Assembly (NCBI GenBank): GCA_035513575.1
Contig: DATKBW010000121.1
Location: forward strand, 46,834 to 110,833
Length of the DNA stretch: 64,000 bases
Origin: JAHWKI01 sp035513575
GTDB lineage: Bacteria > Gemmatimonadota > Gemmatimonadetes > Longimicrobiales > RSA9
Direction: 5' to 3'
Shown here: in pieces, positions 59,143-64,000 of the stretch
Layout: every line of letters starts with the position of its first letter
Position numbering within the stretch: the first letter of the stretch is position 1
Notes under the pieces: generated by a model
The model's input: the letters and a program-made list of their open reading frames with translations, nothing else
Told to the model about the DNA's origin: nothing
The model's database searches: none
Program-made: the position numbers and the translations under genes

Positions 59143-60471
59143 CTAACCCAGCCGCTCCACCCCGGCCGCCGTCACCCGATGGGAGATGAGCGGCCGGGGT
59201 GACGCGCTTCCGTCCCCGACCCGCACCGCCGCCAACATCTCCCCCGCCGCGCGCTCGGCGGACGCCTCGTCGGCGGCGTGGACCTCCGCCAGCACGGTCT
59301 CGGCGCTGACACGGTCCCCTGGTCCCACCAGCACCCGGAATCCCACCCGGGGGTCGATCCGATCCTCCAGGCTGGTCCGGCCCGCGCCGAGCCCCACCGC
59401 CGCCTCGCCGATCGCCCGCGTATCCATGGCCTCCACCCGCCCGGCCGCGCCGGCGGAAACGGGACGCACCACCGGCGCCTTCGGCAGCCGGCCAGGGTCG
59501 TCAATCACCCGCCCGTCCCCACCCTGGGCCTCCACCACGCGCCGCATCGTGGCCAGCGCCCGCCCATCCCCGAGCGCCGCTTCCGCCTGCCGCCGTCCGT
59601 CTTCCACCGTCGCCGCGACACGACCCAGCACCAGCATCTCACTCGCCAGGGCCACCGTGACCTCGCGCAGGTCCGGCGGACCGCCGCCACGCAGCGCATC
59701 CACGGCCTCCGCGACCTCGAGGGCGTTCCCCACGGCCACCCCGAGCGGGCGGTCCATCGCGGTGACCAGCGCCACCACCTCGAGCCCGTGCTCCTCCCCG
59801 ATCGCGATCATCGCGCCCGCCAGCTCGAGGACACGCTCCTCTTCCGGCAGGAAGGCACCGTTCCCCGCCTTCACGTCCAGCACCAGCCCATCGATCCCCT
59901 CCGCGACCTTCTTGCTCATGATGCTCGCCGCGATGAGCGGGATGCTCGCCACCGTCCCGGTCACGTCCCGCAGCGCGTAGAGCTTCCCGTCCAGGGGCGC
60001 GATCTCGGGCGTCTGGCTGATGAGCGCCGTCCCGAGCTCCAGGACCTGGGCGCGGAAGCGCTCCAGCGACAGCGCCATCGTGAAGCCGGGGATCGATTCC
60101 AGCTTGTCCACCGTCCCGCCCGAGTGGCCCAGACCCCGTCCGCTCATCATGGGGACCTGCACCCCCAGGGAGGCGACGAGGGGCGCGAGCACCAGCGAGA
60201 CCTTGTCCCCCACCCCGCCCGTCGAGTGCTTGTCCACCCGCCGGCCCGGCGCACCACCGAAATCCACGCGCCCCCCCGACGCGAGGATCTCCTCCACCAG
60301 GGCTTGCAGCTCGGGCGAGCTCAGACCCCGGAATTGGACGGCCATGAGGAAGGCCGCCATCTGATAGTCCGGGACGGTGCCCCGGTCGTACCCCCGCAGG
60401 AATTCACGCAGGGCTTCCGGCGGCACCGGCTCCCCGTCCCGCTTCTTCAGGATGAGGGCGTAGGGGCGCAC
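59143..60471 (-). CDS. Pyrimidine-nucleoside/thymidine phosphorylase
   Basis: 442 residues. Phosphorolysis of thymidine or uridine for salvage. Signatures: ILKKRDGEPVPPEALREFLRGYDRGTVPDYQMAAFLMAV, RVDKHSTGGVGDKVSLVLAPL (phosphate/base site), MMSGRGLGHSGGTVDKLESIPGF, ALRDVTGTVASIPLIAASIMSKK (base-binding), VLDVKAGNGAFL and MDRPLGVAVGNALEV. The GTG at 60471 is preferred over the longer frame because that overlaps the otsA coding end. DeoA versus Pdp cannot be separated by eye. Start overlaps near the otsA stop. Confidence 0.94.
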   Translation of the reverse strand: MRPYALILKKRDGEPVPPEALREFLRGYDRGTVPDYQMAAFLMAVQFRGLSSPELQALVEEILASGGRVDFGGAPGRRVDKHSTGGVGDKVSLVLAPLVASLGVQVPMMSGRGLGHSGGTVDKLESIPGFTMALSLERFRAQVLELGTALISQTPEIAPLDGKLYALRDVTGTVASIPLIAASIMSKKVAEGIDGLVLDVKAGNGAFLPEEERVLELAGAMIAIGEEHGLEVVALVTAMDRPLGVAVGNALEVAEAVDALRGGGPPDLREVTVALASEMLVLGRVAATVEDGRRQAEAALGDGRALATMRRVVEAQGGDGRVIDDPGRLPKAPVVRPVSAGAAGRVEAMDTRAIGEAAVGLGAGRTSLEDRIDPRVGFRVLVGPGDRVSAETVLAEVHAADEASAERAAGEMLAAVRVGDGSASPRPLISHRVTAAGVERLG

Positions 60472-60472
60472 G

Positions 60473-62017
60473 CTAGTCGTCGCGCGCGGCCCGGCGCTCC
60501 GGCGGTGGGGCGAGCTCGCCGGGGAGCCGCGCACCACCCCGGATTCCGCCCCAGTCGTTGAAGATGTCGGCCATCCAGTCGTAGATCGTTCGCAGCGAGT
60601 CCTGCATCCGCTCGATTCGCTCCGCCCGTTCCTCCGGAGGCATCGCCAGGGCGTCCCTGAGGATCCGGGCGAAGTCCTCCGGGTCGTACGGATTGATCTC
60701 GAGGGCGTCCTCCAGCTCCTCGTACGCCCCCGCGAACTTCGACAGGAGCAGCACGCCCCTGCGGTCCACCTGGCTGGCCACGAACTCCTTCGACACCAGG
60801 TTCATCCCGTCCCGCAGCGAGGCCACGACGCACACGTCCGCCGCACGGTAGAGCGCCGTGAGCCGATCCGTCGGCAGCGACTGCTTGATCAGGTGCACCG
60901 GCTGCCACTCGGCCGTGCCGTACCGGTCGTTGATCTCCCACACCAGCCGCTCCACCTTCTGCGTCAGCTCGTCGTAGGCCTCGATGTCCGTGCGGCTCGG
61001 CACACCCACCTGCACGAACGTGAAACGCCCGCGGTACTCCGGGTACCGCTCCCACAGGAGGTCCAGCGCCTTCAGCTTCTCCGGCAGCCCCTTGGAGTAG
61101 TCCATCCGGTCCACCCCGATCCCCAGCTGGCCGTTCGGAGGGCAGTACCGCTCCCGCAGCCGGATCACCCCGTCCTCGGCCGCCTCGGCGGTCTGCGTGA
61201 ACGCGTCCACGTCGATGGAGATGGGGAAGCTCCGCACGTGACAGGTGTGCCCCTCGATCCGCGCGGTCTTCTTCTCCCAGTCGATCTCAGCGCTGAGGAG
61301 CTCCTGGGCACAGCGCAGGAATTGCGCGCTGTGAGACTCGAGCTGGAAGCCCAGCAGGTCGTTCGCGAGGAGCCCCCCGATCAGGTCCCGCCCCTGGGGC
61401 GTCACATCGAAGATCTCCAGCGGCGGCCAGGGGATGTGCCAGAAGTGGGCGAGGGCCAGGTCGGGACGGCGCGCCCGCACGTACGCCGGGGCCAGCGCCA
61501 GGTGGTAGTCCTGAAACCACACGGCGGCGCCCCCGTTGCGCGCCTCGTCCAGCACCGCCTCCGCGAAGCGGCGGTTCACGCGCCGGTAGCGCTCCCAGTA
61601 GCGCGCCCGCACCCGGGTCAGCGCAGGTCGGAAATGGCAGAGCGGCCAGAGGAACTGGTTCGCGAACCCCAGGTAGTAGCGGTTCACGTCATGCTGGTCC
61701 AGCCACAGCCGGCGCAGCGTATACTTCGGCTCCTCCGGCGGGACCCGCACACGGTCGTCGCCATCCACCACCGCCGCATCCGCATCCCCACTCCCCCAGG
61801 CGATCCACACCCCGCCCACCGCCTGGAGCAGCGGGTCGAGGGCCGAGGTGAGTCCCCCCGCCGGCCGCTTCACCCGGATCTCCCCCACGTCCTCGCCCCA
61901 CCGGTGCTCGTACGGCTCCCGGTTGCTCACCACGATCAGCGGCTCGCCCGCAAAGGCCTCCCTGAAGGCCGCGACGACCTCCTTCGGTCCTCTCTTCGGA
62001 GGCGCGTCCACAGGCAT
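60473..62017 (-). CDS. otsA: Alpha,alpha-trehalose-6-phosphate synthase
   Basis: 514 residues, GT20 glycosyltransferase making trehalose-6-phosphate from UDP-glucose (or similar) and glucose-6-phosphate. IVVSNREPYEHR, RPAGGLTSALDPLL, WFQDYHLALAPAYVRARRP, FWHIPWPPLEIFDVTP, LLGFQLESHSAQFLRC, IGVDRMDYSKGLPEKLKALD (G6P/UDP-binding), FVQVGVPSRTD, VVASLRDGMNLVSKEFVA and LLSKFAGAYEEL. No adjacent OtsB phosphatase; none is fused either. ATG at 62017. Osmoprotectant synthesis is a likely role. Confidence 0.95.
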   Translation of the reverse strand: MPVDAPPKRGPKEVVAAFREAFAGEPLIVVSNREPYEHRWGEDVGEIRVKRPAGGLTSALDPLLQAVGGVWIAWGSGDADAAVVDGDDRVRVPPEEPKYTLRRLWLDQHDVNRYYLGFANQFLWPLCHFRPALTRVRARYWERYRRVNRRFAEAVLDEARNGGAAVWFQDYHLALAPAYVRARRPDLALAHFWHIPWPPLEIFDVTPQGRDLIGGLLANDLLGFQLESHSAQFLRCAQELLSAEIDWEKKTARIEGHTCHVRSFPISIDVDAFTQTAEAAEDGVIRLRERYCPPNGQLGIGVDRMDYSKGLPEKLKALDLLWERYPEYRGRFTFVQVGVPSRTDIEAYDELTQKVERLVWEINDRYGTAEWQPVHLIKQSLPTDRLTALYRAADVCVVASLRDGMNLVSKEFVASQVDRRGVLLLSKFAGAYEELEDALEINPYDPEDFARILRDALAMPPEERAERIERMQDSLRTIYDWMADIFNDWGGIRGGARLPGELAPPPERRAARDD

Positions 62018-62022
62018 CAGGC

Positions 62023-62256
62023 TCAGAAGGGCAGCTTCTTCCGGCTCGTCCGCACCGCCGACCGCAGATCATCCCCCACATCGTCGAACCGGTCTCCGGC
62101 GGTGTCCCTGAGTCCCTCCACCGACCGCGCCAGATGGCGGCGGGTCCGCTTCCCGCTCTGCGGCGCCAGCAGCAGGGCGAGCCCCGCGCCGATGGCGGCG
62201 CCCACGACCAGCCCCGAGACGAAGCTCACGACCGGCGACTCTTCCTCGTAGTACAT
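62023..62256 (-). CDS. YtxH-like small membrane-linked protein
   Basis: 77 residues. VVSFVSGLVVGAAIGAGLALLLAPQSGKRTRRHL is the YtxH/gas-vesicle-like motif (G-x3-G...LLxAPxSGxxxR), followed by a charged amphipathic tail ending VRTSRKKLPF. One membrane helix. YtxH proteins are general-stress genes in other bacteria. ATG at 62256 with GAGAGGAC upstream; ends 6 bp before the otsA start, so both may respond to stress together. Confidence 0.82.
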   Translation of the reverse strand: MYYEEESPVVSFVSGLVVGAAIGAGLALLLAPQSGKRTRRHLARSVEGLRDTAGDRFDDVGDDLRSAVRTSRKKLPF

Positions 62257-62543
62257 TCGGGTCCTCTCTTCTCTGGCGTTGATCCGGAGCGGCATCCGCG
62301 GGGTGCAACGCCCGTGCCGGTCATCGGCGCGGGCAGGTCCGACCGGACCAGCCGCCCCTTCGCCCGTCCGTCCAGCATACCCGTTCCGGACTGCGACCGT
62401 CAAACCGCCGTCCTGCCATGGGATGGGACCCCGCACGCCATCCGTCCCGTGGCACCGGTCCTGCATTCGACTCGACCAGAGGCTCGGGGGCCCGTGCGCG
62501 GGCACCTCGCACGGAGGCGCATGGGCAAGGGGGCCGCGTGGTG

Positions 62544-63575
62544 ATGCAGGAGATACAGGAGGCGGAGAGGACGCAGCGCGCCGGGACCCCTGCCCCTGCC
62601 GACGCGAAGCGCCGTCCGCTCCGCCCCGGCGAGGCCGAGGGCGAGACGGCGCTCATCCTCGTCGTCGACGACAACCCGGACAACCTCGAGATCATCTCGA
62701 CCCGGCTCCGCTTCCGCGGCTATGACGTCGCCACCGCCGAACGGGGGGACGCGGCCATCGCGCAGGTGCACGAGACCACGCCCGACCTCATCCTCCTCGA
62801 CGTCATGATGCCGGATATGGACGGCTACGAGGTGGCCCGGCGGATCCGCGCCCAGGAGGAGCTCCCCTACATCCCCATCATCGTCGTGACCGCCCGGGAC
62901 TCCACCGAGGACAAGGTGACCGGTCTCGATGCCGGCGCCGACGACTACCTGACCAAGCCCATCAACTTCCCCGAGCTGGAGGCCCGCGTCCGGTCCATGC
63001 TCCGCATCAAGCGCCTCCAGGACCAGCTCGAGGAGAAGAACCGCGAGCTCGAGCAGCTCAGCATCAGCGATGGGCTGACCGGCCTCTTCAACCACCGCCA
63101 CTTGCACGAGCTCCTCCAGGAGGAGTTCGAGCGGTCCGGCCGTACGAGTGAGCCGCTGTCCGTGGTCATGTTCGACCTGGACCGCTTCAAGGAAGTCAAC
63201 GACACGTACGGCCATCAGGCCGGCGACCGCGTCCTCCAGGAGCTGGCGGACATCCTCCGCGACACCGCCCGGGAGATCGACAGGCTCGGCCGCTACGGTG
63301 GCGAAGAGTTCATGGCCATCCTCCCCGGCTCCGACGCCGATGCGGGCCAGACCTTCGCCGAGCGCGTCCGCGAGCACGTCGAAAAACAGCAGTTCGACAT
63401 CCAGGAGGAACGCGCGCTCCACATGACCATCTCCGCCGGCATCGCAACGTACCCGGAGGACCCGGCGGATGGCGCACGCCGACTGGTCCATTTCGCGGAT
63501 CAGGCGCTATACTCGGCCAAGAACAGCGGCCGCAACAGGGTCATGCGCTACGACCCGTCGCTGGCCGAGGACTGA
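62544..63575 (+). CDS. PleD-like response regulator with diguanylate cyclase output
   Basis: 343 residues. Receiver domain (about 36-155; ILVVDDNPDNLE, phospho-Asp86 in LLDVMMPDMDG, Thr in VVTARDS, Lys in YLTKPINF), coiled-coil linker (RLQDQLEEKNRELEQLSI) and GGDEF domain (SDGLTGLFNHRHL, MFDLDRFKEVNDTYGH, catalytic GGEEF 252-256). The RxxD inhibitory site (REID, 243-246) is present, so product feedback should work, unlike the GGDEF protein at 35055. Upstream ATG at 62544 follows GGGGG. Likely partner kinase not adjacent. Confidence 0.95.
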   Translation: MQEIQEAERTQRAGTPAPADAKRRPLRPGEAEGETALILVVDDNPDNLEIISTRLRFRGYDVATAERGDAAIAQVHETTPDLILLDVMMPDMDGYEVARRIRAQEELPYIPIIVVTARDSTEDKVTGLDAGADDYLTKPINFPELEARVRSMLRIKRLQDQLEEKNRELEQLSISDGLTGLFNHRHLHELLQEEFERSGRTSEPLSVVMFDLDRFKEVNDTYGHQAGDRVLQELADILRDTAREIDRLGRYGGEEFMAILPGSDADAGQTFAERVREHVEKQQFDIQEERALHMTISAGIATYPEDPADGARRLVHFADQALYSAKNSGRNRVMRYDPSLAED

Positions 63576-63614
63576 GCACCGCCCGGACACCGCCACACAC
63601 AGCCATACCCCATC

Positions 63615-64000
63615 GTGCCGGATCGCGACACCACCGCGGCGGAGCGCCGCGCCGATGAGCTCCGTCGCGCGCTCAACGACGCCAACTACTGGTACTACGT
63701 CCGGGACGAGCCCCGCATGCCGGATGCGGAGTACGATGTCCTGATGCGCGAGCTCAAGGAGCTCGAGCGCGCCCACCCCCAGCTCGCCCGCCCCGACTCC
63801 CCCACCCTCCGCGTCGGCGCCGAGCCCGCCGACCAGTTCGACAAGGTCCGCCACCTCGCCCCCATGCTCTCCCTCGACAATGCCTTCGACCCGGAGGAGC
63901 TCCGGGGGTGGCAGCGCCGCAACGCCCGGATCGCCGCCGAGGTGGAGGGCGCGGGCTACATCGCCGAGCTCAAGATCGACGGCGCCGCCGTCGCTCTCCT
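63615..64000 (+). CDS. ligA: NAD-dependent DNA ligase, N-terminal part
   Basis: The first 128 codons are present; the rest lies beyond the window. GTG start at 63615. Domain Ia and the start of the adenylation domain: LRRALNDANYWYYVRDEPRMPDAEYDVLMRELKELE (Tyr motif binding NMN), SPTLRVGAEPADQFDKVRHLAPMLSLDNAF and YIAELKIDGAAVALL with the AMP-acceptor Lys in E-L-K-I-D-G. Joins nicks in DNA replication. Reads the same way as the PleD-like gene, 39 bp apart. Confidence 0.96.
   Translation, partial: MPDRDTTAAERRADELRRALNDANYWYYVRDEPRMPDAEYDVLMRELKELERAHPQLARPDSPTLRVGAEPADQFDKVRHLAPMLSLDNAFDPEELRGWQRRNARIAAEVEGAGYIAELKIDGAAVAL

Overview
The window is very GC-rich, densely packed bacterial DNA. 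No phage, insertion sequence, CRISPR array or rRNA was seen. Gene content fits an environmental, respiring, diderm bacterium: lipoproteins, Tat signals, many c-type cytochromes, PilT, meso-DAP genes and two-component systems. The repertoire and the single-copy gene order (rpsP-rimM-trmD-rplS-rnhB after ffh) would suit Gemmatimonadota, but that placement is an inference from gene style, not from a marker-gene comparison.

Layout. 1-17997: end of an E1-beta dehydrogenase subunit, a PQQ-type sugar dehydrogenase, a Tat-exported class V aminotransferase, an esterase-like hydrolase, a DHH phosphoesterase, a heme block (hemE and hemH, convergent with a protoporphyrinogen oxidase), a PAS/GAF kinase, a convergent LuxR-type regulator and kinase pair, an amidohydrolase, a VTT/DedA membrane protein, an NlpC/P60 endopeptidase and two coupled alpha/beta hydrolases.

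18024-34999 is the unusual part: a redox and electron-transfer island. It holds a histidine kinase whose periplasmic sensor carries two c-heme motifs, with a sigma54 response regulator. Divergent from it is a GcvH-like protein that has lost the lipoyl lysine. Next come a 38-residue membrane peptide and a Tat-signal four-[4Fe-4S] ferredoxin fused to NrfD. Convergent with these is a five-gene overlapping operon: kinase, sigma54-type regulator, 11-heme cytochrome, b-type cytochrome and 13-heme cytochrome. A membrane CPBP-like protein follows, then a three-gene operon with a 20-heme NapC-anchored cytochrome, a TPR lipoprotein and a monoheme cytochrome c lipoprotein. Together they look like quinone-linked modules passing electrons into periplasmic multiheme wires under redox-sensing control. 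The nearest analogy is the Geobacter inner-membrane Cbc/ImcH type of oxidoreductase. No catalytic hydrogenase, molybdopterin or nitrite reductase subunit is present here.

35055-64000 is housekeeping: a GGDEF protein, tRNA-Lys, an M1 peptidase, the rnhB-rplS-trmD-rimM-rpsP run, ffh, purA, an M28 peptidase, pilT with a DapA-family aldolase, a 2-hydroxyacid dehydrogenase with MgtC, dapH/dapB/dapA, an inositol-monophosphatase-like enzyme, a large VPS10/BNR propeller protein, PBP1A, a pyrimidine nucleoside phosphorylase, OtsA, a YtxH protein, a PleD-like diguanylate cyclase and the start of ligA. Many neighbours overlap by 4 bases (ATGA), so translational coupling is common.
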